DNA of 64,000 bases from NCBI GenBank assembly GCA_000687695.1, contig JHWZ01000001.1, positions 248,001 through 312,000 on the forward strand, given 5' to 3'. The notes beneath the pieces were generated by a model. The model saw only the letters and a program-made list of their open reading frames with translations, ran no database searches and had not been told where the DNA came from. This DNA comes from Lachnospiraceae bacterium P6B14. GTDB lineage: Bacteria; Bacillota; Clostridia; Lachnospirales; Lachnospiraceae. Below are positions 17,295-26,993 of this stretch, piece by piece. How positions within the stretch are numbered: the stretch's first letter is position 1; every line of letters begins with the position of its first letter. The translations under genes and the position numbers were made by a program.

Positions 17295-18050
17295 TTACAT
17301 CAATACCTTTGAAAGGAATTCCTTCAGACGCGGATCATGCGGATCTTCGAAGAACTCAGCAGGAGGACGATCTTCCTTTATCTGTCCCTCGTCGATAAAC
17401 AGAACCCTGTTTGCAACCTCCTTCGCAAAGCCCATCTCGTGGGTAACGATGATCATCGTCATTCCGTCTTTCGCGAGCTCCTTCATGAGGTCCAAAACCT
17501 CTCCGACCATCTCGGGATCGAGCGCCGAAGTCGGCTCATCAAACAGTATCACGTCCGGTCTCATCGCCATGGCTCGAACGATGGCCACACGTTGCTTCTG
17601 ACCTCCGGACAAAGTAGACGGATAAACTCCGGCCTTATCCTCCAGACCAATCCTCTCAAGCAGCTCCAGAGCCCTCGTATTCTCCTCGGCTATGATCTCC
17701 TTTTTAGGAGTCTTTTCATTTTTGTCATGCGTCCTAACATAGATAGGCGCAAGCGAGATATTTCTTAATACTGTTTTATTGTTAAAAAGGTTAAAGTGCT
17801 GGAATACCATTCCCATGTGGCGACGGTGGATATTTATGTCCACGCTCATGTCGGCGATATCAACTCCGTTAAAGATGATCTGCCCGCCATCGGGATCCTC
17901 CATACAGTTTAAGCATCGCAAAAATGTACTCTTACCCGAGCCTGACGGACCCGTGATAACCACGATGTCGCCCTTATCCACATGCAGGTTTATGCCCGTA
18001 AGTACAGGCACACCCTGAAAGTTCTTTTTCAGATCAATTACGTCGATCAC
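17295..18050 (-). CDS. Polar amino acid ABC transporter ATPase
   Basis: The 251-aa protein of the GlnQ/HisP group energises amino acid import with the permease and binding protein upstream. Walker A is GPSGSGKST, the signature LSGGQKQR, and Walker [13 protein letters not shown], followed by the switch His in IVTHEMGFA. An insertion near residues 105-125 ([20 protein letters not shown]) is longer than in GlnQ. It starts with GTG and overlaps the permease gene by 17 bp, indicating one operon. Confidence 0.94.
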   Translation of the reverse strand: MIDVIDLKKNFQGVPVLTGINLHVDKGDIVVITGPSGSGKSTFLRCLNCMEDPDGGQIIFNGVDIADMSVDINIHRRHMGMVFQHFNLFNNKTVLRNISLAPIYVRTHDKNEKTPKKEIIAEENTRALELLERIGLEDKAGVYPSTLSGGQKQRVAIVRAMAMRPDVILFDEPTSALDPEMVGEVLDLMKELAKDGMTMIIVTHEMGFAKEVANRVLFIDEGQIKEDRPPAEFFEDPHDPRLKEFLSKVLM

Positions 18051-18744
18051 TTTTTTTCAGGCTCCTTTCCATGAGTTTGATACCGATACTGATGAGGACG
18101 ACTAATACGATATAGATCACAGCCATCACCAGGTAAGGAACCATAAATTCATAACTGTTAGTACCGATGTAGTTAAATGCAGTATACAGATCCGTAGCAC
18201 CTACAAAACTGACAACGGATGTATCCTTTATAAGCATGATAAACTCGTTTCCGAGAGTAGGCAGGATGTTCTTTATCGCCTGCGGGATCACTATCATTCG
18301 CATGGTAGTCGCAAAGCTGAGTCCCACGGCACGTCCGGCCTCCATCTGTCCGGGATCCACGGACTGTATTCCGCTTCGCATGATCTCTGATACATACGCT
18401 CCTGAGTTCAGTCCGAAGACCAGTATGGACACCGCCACGCTTGTCATTTTTACACCGATTATCGGGAGCAGGACGTAGTAGAATATCAAAAGCTGAACAA
18501 CCATCGGGGTACCGCGAAACATACCTACATAAAACGTACAGAACCCGTTCAGCACTCTTGGTAAAAGCTTGTATTTGGGCACCACACGTACTGCCGCGAT
18601 AAGCATTCCGATAAGTATTCCTATAAGCAGTCCGGCGATCGCTATTATGAGGGTATTTTTAAGTCCCTCAATTACCTTATCCGAACCGCCGTAGTTGATA
18701 AAAATATCAACAAACTGATCCCATTTTTGACCAAAGTTTCCCAT
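18034..18744 (-). CDS. Polar amino acid ABC transporter permease
   Basis: The 236-aa HisM/GlnP-type permease has about five membrane helices. The coupling loop contains [20 protein letters not shown] and [18 protein letters not shown], typical of this family. It forms a dimer bound to the ATPase encoded next. It lies between the binding-protein and ATPase genes, so the transporter is complete. Specificity cannot be read from sequence. No clear ribosome site precedes its ATG. Confidence 0.93.
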   Translation of the reverse strand: MGNFGQKWDQFVDIFINYGGSDKVIEGLKNTLIIAIAGLLIGILIGMLIAAVRVVPKYKLLPRVLNGFCTFYVGMFRGTPMVVQLLIFYYVLLPIIGVKMTSVAVSILVFGLNSGAYVSEIMRSGIQSVDPGQMEAGRAVGLSFATTMRMIVIPQAIKNILPTLGNEFIMLIKDTSVVSFVGATDLYTAFNYIGTNSYEFMVPYLVMAVIYIVLVVLISIGIKLMERSLKKSDRRN

Positions 18745-18776
18745 TTGTTTTTATCTCACTTTATCTTAATCCGATC

Positions 18777-19679
18777 TCAACCATTCTGAGCGTTCAGCGC
18801 ATCTGTAATGCACTTCGCCGGAGCAGAATCGATGATCACATAGTTAAGGTTTCCGTTGATCAGATCCTGACATGCGAGTGATCCGTTTTTGTAACCGATC
18901 GCCTGGCTCGGAAGCTTCTCAAAACCGGCCTCGTCATCACCCTCGCAATAAAGCTGTCCGGTAGTACCATTCTGAACACCGATCTTTACTGACGAATCCT
19001 TGCCCATGAGAGCTGCATGAATGCTGTCCGCATCCTTCATGGAGTCAAACTCAGTATCATCGCTCTTTACGATCAGACGCTGTGAAGCATTGTAGTATGA
19101 ATCAGTAAATGTAACATACTTTTTACGTGACTCCTTGATGGTCAGACCTGCCATTGCGATGTCGCATTTGTGCTGACCTACCGCGAGACATACCGCATCA
19201 AAATCCATGTTTGCGATAACGAGCTCCTTGCCGAGTTTCTCGGCAAAAGCCTTCGCGATCTCCATATCTATTCCGAGGTATTTGTCACCTTTCATATACT
19301 CGAACGGCTCAAATCCTGCGTTTGTGGCAACTACGAGCTGATCCTTTGATGAGTCCTCTACGGCGCTCTCAACAGGCTCCGGCTCTCCGTCACCGAAATA
19401 ACGATTACAGATCTTGTCGAACTCACCGTTCTCCTTGATCTCCTTAATAAAAGCGTTTGCCTCTTCCAGAAGATCAGTCTGATCCTTGTCAACACCGAAT
19501 GCATACTGCTCATCGGACAAGTCTACATCGATAACCTTGAGTACACCGGCACCGCTGCCTGATTCCTTTGATGCATCGTTTGAACCACCCTGACCACCGG
19601 CCGATTCATCACTTCCGCAGCCTGCTACCATGGCCATACTCATTACAAGAGTAAGCATTATCGCAACTATCTTTTTCAT
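18777..19679 (-). CDS. Amino acid ABC transporter binding lipoprotein with circularly permuted SBP fold
   Basis: The 300-aa lipoprotein has a lipobox (VAGCG, lipidated Cys about 21) and a Gly/Ser linker. It then has a segment (about 47-95, LKVIDVDLSDEQYAFGVDKD through DKICNRYFG) that normally forms the C-terminal end of family 3 binding proteins. The usual N-terminal start follows (about 114, QLVVATNAGFEPFEY), then the rest of both lobes. The protein stops at ITDALNAQNG, just where the moved segment would normally begin. This reads as a circular permutation. ATG 19679 has GGAGGA upstream; 64 further in-frame codons lack support. Confidence 0.85.
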   Translation of the reverse strand: MKKIVAIMLTLVMSMAMVAGCGSDESAGGQGGSNDASKESGSGAGVLKVIDVDLSDEQYAFGVDKDQTDLLEEANAFIKEIKENGEFDKICNRYFGDGEPEPVESAVEDSSKDQLVVATNAGFEPFEYMKGDKYLGIDMEIAKAFAEKLGKELVIANMDFDAVCLAVGQHKCDIAMAGLTIKESRKKYVTFTDSYYNASQRLIVKSDDTEFDSMKDADSIHAALMGKDSSVKIGVQNGTTGQLYCEGDDEAGFEKLPSQAIGYKNGSLACQDLINGNLNYVIIDSAPAKCITDALNAQNG

Positions 19680-19725
19680 TGTCTTCCTCCATTCCATGTT
19701 TTCTTTATTAAAAGGCACGAGGGAC

Positions 19726-19754
19726 ATTATAGCACAGGAGCCCCAAAAATGCAA
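19726..19754 (-). promoter_or_regulatory. Promoter of the amino acid ABC transporter operon
   Basis: On the minus strand TTGCAT (19749-19754) and TATAAT (19726-19731) are 17 bp apart. The -35 box lies inside the 3' untranslated gap after the rRNA methyltransferase stop at 19763. Confidence 0.8.
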
Positions 19755-19762
19755 GGATTTTC

Positions 19763-21172
19763 TTACATCAGACGCCATCCGCTGTGGTATTTGTTTTTTA
19801 GAGTACTCTTTTGTTTCTTCCCCCATCCGAGCGGATATCCGTCCACGCAAACGAGCACCATTCCGTCGCAAACCTCATCTGTCTCATCAACGCTTATCGT
19901 TTCACCCTTCAGATACCTGATAACCCTGTCATCAGCAGCCGACAAATCAAGTGTATTTTTGTAGTCCTCTTTTTTCAGAGCCATCGCCAACGCCTGGCTC
20001 GGTTCAAACCTTTTCTTTTTACACTCTCCGAGAAACAGTCCGCTCCGAAGGAATTTTAATCCCTTTATATCCGGCAGATCACCCCCGTAAAAAAGCATCC
20101 CGTCGTGAGACTCCATTTTTTCGGGATCAAGCTTTTTATTCTGATTTTTTTGATACTCTTCCCAAAGAGTTTTTTCTTCCTTTGACAACTTATTTTTATG
20201 ATCATTATTCCGTTTATTTTTACTGTGTTTTTTTTCGGTGATCTCGGATGCATCGATGGTATCCGCCTTGTGAAACAGTGCCAAAAAATGTCCCTCTCCA
20301 TCCATCCTGTGTGGGAATATCCTGACACATTTTTCAAGCTCTTTTATCCCGTCGCAGCAAACATCCGGTCTTCCTTTTGCAAACCCCTCATAGGGATCGA
20401 TATCGACGAGAGAGATGTCATCATCCAGCTCCAGTATTTTCATTACCGTCTCTTCATCCTCAAGCGGTGAAAAAGTACAGGTGGAATATAAAAGAAATCC
20501 ACCCGGAGCCAGCATGGGAAGCGCATGCTTTACTATGTCCTCCTGCATCGCTGCATATCTTGCCGGACTGTCTTTATCCCAGGATTTTATCATATCGGGA
20601 TCCTTGCGAAACATGCCCTCTCCGGAGCACGGAGCATCTATCAGTATTCTGTCAAAATACTGTTGAAAATATCCGGCAAGTTTCTCAGGATATTCAGTTG
20701 TTATTAGTGAATTTGTAACGCCGAAAAGCTCTATGTTTTTTTGAAGGGCTTTGGCTCTTTTAACCGATATATCATTCGCAACTAAAAGGCCTCTGCCCGA
20801 AAGCTTAGCGGCAAGCTCGGTAGACTTCCCTCCCGGTGCTGCACACAGATCCAAAACTCTGTTACCGGGCTTGACGGGAAGGCGCGAAGCCGGAGTCATC
20901 GCGGAAGGATCCTGAAGATAATAAAGTCCGGCGAAGTAGTAGGGATGCTTCGCCGGCTGGTAAGTCTCTCCGTCATAAAAATAACCGTTATCTATGTACG
21001 GTATTTTTTTGATCGGGAAGGGTGTTATTTTTTCAAATTCTTCTGTTGATATCTTTAATGTATTTACTCTGAGTCCATATAAACGGGGCTTTTCAAATGC
21101 ACCAAGATAAGCCGGGAACTCCGTTCCCAGCAGATCCTTCATTCTGTTTAAATACTCGTCTGACAGCTGCAT
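19763..21172 (-). CDS. rsmF: RsmF-like rRNA/tRNA cytosine-C5 methyltransferase
   Basis: The 469-aa NOL1/NOP2/Sun family enzyme has the SAM site DLCAAPGGKSTELA and the two catalytic cysteines in DAPCSGEGMFRKD and YSTCTFSPLEDEE. The C-terminal half (about 290-469) contains a Lys-rich stretch (about 310-345) and a PUA/RsmF-type RNA-binding region ending in WGKKQKSTLKNKYHSGWRLM. RsmF in E. coli modifies C1407 of 16S rRNA. The gene begins 3 bp after the surface-protein stop, so the two are translationally close. Confidence 0.9.
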   Translation of the reverse strand: MQLSDEYLNRMKDLLGTEFPAYLGAFEKPRLYGLRVNTLKISTEEFEKITPFPIKKIPYIDNGYFYDGETYQPAKHPYYFAGLYYLQDPSAMTPASRLPVKPGNRVLDLCAAPGGKSTELAAKLSGRGLLVANDISVKRAKALQKNIELFGVTNSLITTEYPEKLAGYFQQYFDRILIDAPCSGEGMFRKDPDMIKSWDKDSPARYAAMQEDIVKHALPMLAPGGFLLYSTCTFSPLEDEETVMKILELDDDISLVDIDPYEGFAKGRPDVCCDGIKELEKCVRIFPHRMDGEGHFLALFHKADTIDASEITEKKHSKNKRNNDHKNKLSKEEKTLWEEYQKNQNKKLDPEKMESHDGMLFYGGDLPDIKGLKFLRSGLFLGECKKKRFEPSQALAMALKKEDYKNTLDLSAADDRVIRYLKGETISVDETDEVCDGMVLVCVDGYPLGWGKKQKSTLKNKYHSGWRLM

Positions 21173-21175
21173 TTT

Positions 21176-23695
21176 TTACTCCAAATAACTGAAAAATCTG
21201 TTTCCTTTTTTCTTGAAAAAGCTCTCAAATTCCGATCTGCTGACCTTCCTCTTTCCGATGTCAGGATCGTATATGGAAAGCTCTTTTAATGTGTATCCCG
21301 AGATGACCACTCCTTTGTCATCATAAGTCATGGCGATGACGGGCTTGTTGTTGCTGACAAAATAGATAACCTGATCCAAGGTACAACCCTTCAGATTCAA
21401 TGGATGTGATACATAATCCTCCAGCATTTCATATGGCGATTTGTTTTCTCCCGTAAGTGACTCGGGTGACACCACGTCATCACTTGCCTGTGAAAGAACC
21501 ATCGCCGCACACGCCGCAAGATTTGATACCTTTGATCCGGATTTGATAAGCGTCAGATCACCTAAATTGTTCTGATTAAACGCACCGCTTCTCTCCCAAA
21601 CCACCTTATGGTCTCCGGAGATAACAACACCCATCTGCTTGTCTGCTTCCTTTATCGCTTTACTTACATCCTCAAACGACTTTGTTATTTTACCCATGGA
21701 AAGGACATAGTAATTCATTACTTCCGGTGCCTCGAGACGCAGCATCCTGTTGTTGGTTTTGACAGACTCTACGGGATCGTTCTTTTTTATACGTCCGGGC
21801 ATGGTAAATGTAGACGGGAATCTGATATACCACTCCGTCAGAGACTTGTTTGTAAGTCTCGATGTATACGAAAACTTTGATGCTTTTATAGAGGATCTGT
21901 TAAGAATGGAATCCTCTCCGGCATTTTTATATTCATCTCCTGACTTTGTGCAAAGCTGGATGTTTACAACGTTTCCGGATCCTACTGCATCTCTTACATA
22001 AACATCTTCTTTTTCATAAGTCTTTACAACCTTACCGGAAATCTCACTTATTAATAACCGATGGCATGGGATGATCTTCGTTCCGTCCGCCTGCTTTTTT
22101 ATATCCTCTTTTCGGACAAAGCCATATACAACATTGTTCTCTATCGTACCGAGCAGACGAATGTATTCATCCTCCGACGGGGTTCTTATCAGCTGGTGTT
22201 CATCGTTTTCAAGATTGTAGATTGTTATGCTGTCACCGTAGCCCTTTGAGAGAGACGATGACCATACATAGCAGTTCGAGCTCTCCATCGTCATGAAAGA
22301 AATATCCTTGACATTTTTCTGAAGTATCTCGAGTCGCTGACCGGAAATATTGTATGCGTAAACAGTGTTTGCAACAGTGAAATAGAATACATCTCTCGGA
22401 GAAACATAACTGTAGTTTTCAAAATCTATTGCGAGCTGTTTGTATGACGTTTCCATAGGCAGATTCACCAGTTCCTCGATGGAACCGTCAAGCTTGTAAC
22501 GATACAGGGTGATACATACATCTCCCTCATATGTACCCCTCGGCTGATAACCGAGCACCACGAAAAACAGCGCATCCTCGTCATCCGTAGCTATAAGTCT
22601 TATCTCATTTTCATCGTAAGCTCGCAAAAGATAATCCGCATCCTCACTGTAAATGCGATAAATTGTTTTCATGGTATTCTGTGCCATATCGTAAAAATAC
22701 AGCTCACCGTTTCTCTGGAAATAAAGCCCTTTTCCATCCTTGGTAGGCAGAAGCTTTCCGCTTGTTTTAGATGTGATACCGAGCTTCAGCTGTGAATTTG
22801 ATATGTTTGCAACCTCTGTATCAAAATCAGCCTCCATCGTTCTTTCGAAGTTCAGAAGGAAATCCTGACCGGGTATATGACGTACTCTGTACGACTCTTT
22901 TATGTGATAGTTTTCCGATCCGGAGTTCGTGTTTGCCTTTACAAAATAGTTGTACTGCACGCAGGCGGTTTCCATATTGTATTCTCTGATGGTTATGTAT
23001 TCATCGCTTATCACCTTCGGAGACATACCCGCCCAGGTAACGAGGTCCGAACTGGATTTTATGGTGACTCTGGCAAGAGTGGAATTACTGCTTGCCTCGT
23101 TAGGCTCCAAATATCTTGCGACATCTTCCATTTTATTTTTCTGGAAGGTGTTTTCGTGGAATTCTTTTACAAATGCGAGTTTTTTATCAAGACTTGAATC
23201 TTCGAGATAGTACTTGAGTCTGGTATAATAATGCACCTCTCTACCATCATCAAGTTTGCCGGCGATATCCATGATATACTCAGTGGATGTGGCCATGGCA
23301 TAAGACAAGACAAGCCTTACCTCCTTCTGTTCAGGGGTAAAGCCTTTTATGGATTGTGTATCGTATACTTCAGAGCTCTCCTTGTCAATTATACTGTAAG
23401 TTAGCTCGGTAAGTCTGCTCGTCCCCCCATCGATCCGAAGGGTGAGGCTTTTGGTACTATCTAACGGCGTCATTGACTCTCTGATGACATTCGCCGTCAT
23501 CGGTGCGGCGTATCCGTAAAGCGGATTGATAGTGTGCCCCTGTGTCTCTATCATAAGAACCGGGAAGGATTCTTTATCAATTTTTACCTGCTCCGCTTCC
23601 ACCTCATAGTTCGTTTCCATCTGCTGTCCAAAGAAGAAAAGCGCGCCAAAAAATATGAGTATAAGTCCAACTGTTTTATATATATACTTTGCCAT
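21176..23695 (-). CDS. Large membrane-anchored extracellular protein with degenerate C39-like peptidase end
   Basis: The 839-aa protein has one N-terminal membrane anchor (residues 5-24) and a long extracellular part. Residues about 300-560 contain short beta repeats (GLYFQRNGELYFYDMAQNT, VFYFTVANTVYAYNISGQ) that look like a beta-propeller or fibrous scaffold. The last 150 residues resemble a papain-like C39 fold: a Cys in SNLAACAAMVLSQ, then LDQVIYFVSNNKPVIAMTY. The expected catalytic His region reads GVVISGYT, with no His, so it may bind rather than cut peptides. Function unknown. Confidence 0.65.
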   Translation of the reverse strand: MAKYIYKTVGLILIFFGALFFFGQQMETNYEVEAEQVKIDKESFPVLMIETQGHTINPLYGYAAPMTANVIRESMTPLDSTKSLTLRIDGGTSRLTELTYSIIDKESSEVYDTQSIKGFTPEQKEVRLVLSYAMATSTEYIMDIAGKLDDGREVHYYTRLKYYLEDSSLDKKLAFVKEFHENTFQKNKMEDVARYLEPNEASSNSTLARVTIKSSSDLVTWAGMSPKVISDEYITIREYNMETACVQYNYFVKANTNSGSENYHIKESYRVRHIPGQDFLLNFERTMEADFDTEVANISNSQLKLGITSKTSGKLLPTKDGKGLYFQRNGELYFYDMAQNTMKTIYRIYSEDADYLLRAYDENEIRLIATDDEDALFFVVLGYQPRGTYEGDVCITLYRYKLDGSIEELVNLPMETSYKQLAIDFENYSYVSPRDVFYFTVANTVYAYNISGQRLEILQKNVKDISFMTMESSNCYVWSSSLSKGYGDSITIYNLENDEHQLIRTPSEDEYIRLLGTIENNVVYGFVRKEDIKKQADGTKIIPCHRLLISEISGKVVKTYEKEDVYVRDAVGSGNVVNIQLCTKSGDEYKNAGEDSILNRSSIKASKFSYTSRLTNKSLTEWYIRFPSTFTMPGRIKKNDPVESVKTNNRMLRLEAPEVMNYYVLSMGKITKSFEDVSKAIKEADKQMGVVISGDHKVVWERSGAFNQNNLGDLTLIKSGSKVSNLAACAAMVLSQASDDVVSPESLTGENKSPYEMLEDYVSHPLNLKGCTLDQVIYFVSNNKPVIAMTYDDKGVVISGYTLKELSIYDPDIGKRKVSRSEFESFFKKKGNRFFSYLE

Positions 23696-23709
23696 TTACT
23701 TTACCTGCT

Positions 23710-25671
23710 CTATGAATAATAAGGGTTGATAAGCCTCTTCTCAAACTCTTCTCTTGATAATGGTCTATCGAACAAAAAGCCCTGAGCCATGGTACATCCG
23801 ACTCTCTTCAGAAACTCTACCTGCTCCTCTGTCTCGACACCCTCGCAGATAACCTTTCTGTCAAGGTCATGGATCATACGAACGATGTTCTCGACCATTC
23901 TCTCCTCCTTCGCATCATTCTCATCACGAAGGAAAGTACGATCAAGCTTGATAACATCCATATCGATATCTCTCAAAAGAGAAAGAGATGAATAACCGGT
24001 TCCAAAATCATCCATGGATGTGTGGATACCCGCTTCTCTCATCTCGGATACGAAATACTTCATCGCATCCAGATCCTCGTAACCTGATGACTCGGTAAGC
24101 TCCGCCTCAAGATAGTACGGATCCGCACCATGCTTGTCAACCACAGCGAGCACATCATCAACAAACTGCTTGTTGTGAAGATGAAGCTTTGAAAAGTTCG
24201 AAGATACTCTGACAGGCTGTATACCTCGCCTCTGCCAGTCACCTATGTCACGACAAACCTTGTCAAACACATAGAAGTCGAGCTCCTGGACCTTTCCGTC
24301 ATTTTCAAGGACAGGGATAAACGATCCCGGAGGAACCATCTCTCCGTTTCTTATCCAGCGAACCAGAGCCTCACAACCACAAAGTGTCCTGGTCCTTAGG
24401 TTAACCTTGGGCTGATAATATACAACAAATTCCTCTTCATCGATCGCCTTATGGTATCCACTCAGGATATCCTTCTGGCGTATCATCTCATCACGTCTTT
24501 CCTGTCTGAACCATACGTAATCCTTGGCTCCGGACAAACGTGTTTCTCCCACGGCGATCAGTCCGGCATTAATCACATCATATATGGTATCCTCATCATT
24601 TATCTGATAGATACCGCACCTGCTGGTAAGAGTGAGTCCGAGTTTTTCTCCGACATCCACCGGAACCTTATTTATGTTATTGAGGAACTCATCAACATGA
24701 CCTTTTTCAATGAGCGCAATAAAGTTGTCTCCGCCATTTCTCGCGATGACCTCTCCATGCCTCAAATGCTCGCTCAGAGTCTTTGCATAGCCTTTGAGAA
24801 CTATATCTCCGACTACTGATCCATATTCCTGGTTTATAAACTTGAAATCCTTGATACTGATGGCAAGACCCGAATAATCCACGAGATGATTTTTCTTTTT
24901 TCTTCTCATCTTTTCGCCGACACGTATGAGCTTATCGAAGTTTGCCACACCTGTAAGAAGATCCCTGCTTATCATCTCTTCGGAAATCCTTAAACAGAAG
25001 GAAACGTTAAAGATCGCTGCAAGCAGCATCAACACCAGCATAACACGAGTTACGATACGCATCAGATCCGTAGATTCCCTCATGTCCTCCATAAGGCTCT
25101 CCGTGTCTTTTTTAATAGCCTGATCCATACCCATTATCTGACTGTTCATCTTTTCGATAATAGGCTCAAGCTTTGTGTGCATGGTATAATAAGCTGTCTG
25201 AGTCTCTCCCGACTTACTGAGATCCACGACCGTTTTTACGTTATGGATGTAACCCGACATCAGCGAAAACAGATCATGATATCCTATTTCATACTCGGTA
25301 CCGCGAACATTTTCCTCGAACTGAGCCATCTTTTCCTTAAGATGTGACTCGACCTCGTCAGCCTCCTCCATGAGCGCTCTTTTTTCCTGGCTCTTGCTTT
25401 CAGCCATGTGGTGGAAAACAATAGCCTGGTGCTCATATACACCTACCATCACATCATTCATATATTCTGCATTAGCATAATCCACTTCAACCACATGATT
25501 GTAATCGCGGATCACTTCCTTCATATTCATGTAAACAAGCTCTATCGCTACGATTGAAAAAAGGGATGAAACGATTGTAATCAAAGCAATCCGAAACGAA
25601 AGTCTGTTTCGTCTCAGATCGTTGGTTTTGATATTCCCGGGTCTTATTTCAAGCTTTTTCCTTCTCTTCAT
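23710..25671 (-). CDS. Membrane GGDEF/EAL protein, probable c-di-GMP phosphodiesterase
   Basis: The 653-aa protein has two membrane helices (about 27-48 and 208-228) flanking a 160-residue helical extracellular sensor like a four-helix bundle. A GGDEF domain follows (about 238-395) whose signature is GGDNF (about 311), lacking the acidic residue needed for cyclase activity. The EAL domain (about 415-650) is complete: CEALVRW, N in SSNFS, ELTES, DDFGTGYSS, VIKLD, EGVET, QGF. It should act as a phosphodiesterase, perhaps tuned by the GGDEF part. The start overlaps the stop of the binding-protein gene by ATGA, so the two are translationally coupled. Confidence 0.92.
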   Translation of the reverse strand: MKRRKKLEIRPGNIKTNDLRRNRLSFRIALITIVSSLFSIVAIELVYMNMKEVIRDYNHVVEVDYANAEYMNDVMVGVYEHQAIVFHHMAESKSQEKRALMEEADEVESHLKEKMAQFEENVRGTEYEIGYHDLFSLMSGYIHNVKTVVDLSKSGETQTAYYTMHTKLEPIIEKMNSQIMGMDQAIKKDTESLMEDMRESTDLMRIVTRVMLVLMLLAAIFNVSFCLRISEEMISRDLLTGVANFDKLIRVGEKMRRKKKNHLVDYSGLAISIKDFKFINQEYGSVVGDIVLKGYAKTLSEHLRHGEVIARNGGDNFIALIEKGHVDEFLNNINKVPVDVGEKLGLTLTSRCGIYQINDEDTIYDVINAGLIAVGETRLSGAKDYVWFRQERRDEMIRQKDILSGYHKAIDEEEFVVYYQPKVNLRTRTLCGCEALVRWIRNGEMVPPGSFIPVLENDGKVQELDFYVFDKVCRDIGDWQRRGIQPVRVSSNFSKLHLHNKQFVDDVLAVVDKHGADPYYLEAELTESSGYEDLDAMKYFVSEMREAGIHTSMDDFGTGYSSLSLLRDIDMDVIKLDRTFLRDENDAKEERMVENIVRMIHDLDRKVICEGVETEEQVEFLKRVGCTMAQGFLFDRPLSREEFEKRLINPYYS

Positions 25672-26903
25672 CCCGTGATTCCTTTCACCATATCATCAAG
25701 CAAATATTGCAAATCTTTTTTATCCGGATTTCCGCTTTCCATGATAGCGCCAAACTTACCCGACGCATCCCAGAAAGGAGCTGCGACTCTCTGAAGTTCA
25801 GCGTATTCGGACTGCTGTGACAGAGCAAGAACGGCCGGCTCATCCTTCACGGAGTCCATATTTTCAACCTCACGGTTTGCGGGAACCTCACCGGTAGTTT
25901 CGAACTCTACAACCTGGTTATCCTTTGAAGTTACATACTCAACAAACTTTTCAGCCCATTCGGGATGTTTTGTTTTTGCGCCTATCCCGAGAACCTTATA
26001 ACCCATAAAGCTCGCCATCTGAACCTGCTGTCCGTCAACCTCATATGTCGGCAGCTTGGTAGCGGCATAATCATCTCCCCAAACGCTTTTAATGTTATCC
26101 GCATTCCATGCACCATTAACTCCGGCAACTATGGAACCATCCTTAACTCCCTCGAGAAACGGTTCATCTTCGAGAGACGCAAATCCTCTTTTCGCGCAGA
26201 TGCCCGAAAGCGCTTCCGCTACGGCCAGGCCTGTATGAGTAGTGTCCGTCGCGTTCCAGTTACATATGTTTTTGGTACCGGTATCATCAAGCTTCAGCTC
26301 AAGTCCTGCCGCTTTGAAAAACGAATACAGATACCATCCGCTCCCGAGATACATAGATACTTTTTTATTTGAGTCCCCGGCTATCTGAACCATTCTTTCA
26401 AGGCTCTTTACATCTTCATCACCGAAGAACTTTTTGTTGTAGTAAAGAAAATATCCGTTTCCGGTTTCAGGATAGGCATATATTTTTCCGTCCCGCACTA
26501 CTGATTCGTACGCGACGGAATCCTTTCCCCCGAACACATCAAGTGCTTTTTCAGGATCCTTATTGAAGGCGTGCAGAACTCCTGCCTCCCTGAGGTCATC
26601 CAGCTGATCATCAGCAAATGCAAAAATGTCCGGAACGCCATCAGGATTTGCCAGGATCGTCTCACGGGCGGTGTCCTCTTCCTCTTTACTTATCTTGTAC
26701 TCGATATCCGCCTCGTCCTTATGCAGCTCGATGAAATCCTTCATGAACTTGTCCATCAGATTCATCTTCGCTTCGGATGCCCATATGGAAAGTGAAACCT
26801 TTTCCTTCTCTTCTCCACAGCCAACACAAAGACAGCACAAAAACAGGAGCATAGCTCCTGTGATAAGTTTCTTTGTTTGTTTTTTTATCAAACCTTGTTC
26901 CAT
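25668..26903 (-). CDS. Extracellular solute-binding lipoprotein coupled to a c-di-GMP regulator
   Basis: The 411-aa family 1 (MalE-like) binding protein has a signal peptide with lipobox CVGC and GVPDIFAFADDQLDDL and NGYFLYYNKKFF stretches typical of sugar-binding proteins. No permease or ATPase lies nearby. Instead it overlaps the GGDEF/EAL gene by 4 bp, implying a sensory partner for that protein. A strong promoter leaves 6 bp before the ATG, so the message would be leaderless; a TTG four codons later is an alternative start. Confidence 0.88.
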   Translation of the reverse strand: MEQGLIKKQTKKLITGAMLLFLCCLCVGCGEEKEKVSLSIWASEAKMNLMDKFMKDFIELHKDEADIEYKISKEEEDTARETILANPDGVPDIFAFADDQLDDLREAGVLHAFNKDPEKALDVFGGKDSVAYESVVRDGKIYAYPETGNGYFLYYNKKFFGDEDVKSLERMVQIAGDSNKKVSMYLGSGWYLYSFFKAAGLELKLDDTGTKNICNWNATDTTHTGLAVAEALSGICAKRGFASLEDEPFLEGVKDGSIVAGVNGAWNADNIKSVWGDDYAATKLPTYEVDGQQVQMASFMGYKVLGIGAKTKHPEWAEKFVEYVTSKDNQVVEFETTGEVPANREVENMDSVKDEPAVLALSQQSEYAELQRVAAPFWDASGKFGAIMESGNPDKKDLQYLLDDMVKGITG

Positions 26904-26909
26904 GGTTTT

Positions 26910-26938
26910 ATTCTACTATGAAAATGGGGATTTGTCAA
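26910..26938 (-). promoter_or_regulatory. Promoter of the binding-lipoprotein/GGDEF-EAL operon
   Basis: On the minus strand a perfect TTGACA (26933-26938) and TAGAAT (26910-26915) are 17 bp apart. Only 6 bp separate the -10 box from the ATG, predicting a leaderless mRNA. Confidence 0.75.
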
Positions 26939-26993
26939 AGAAATCATGGTACTTTCGTAATGTTTCGAGGCAAAACACTTCATGTTGCGCTTT

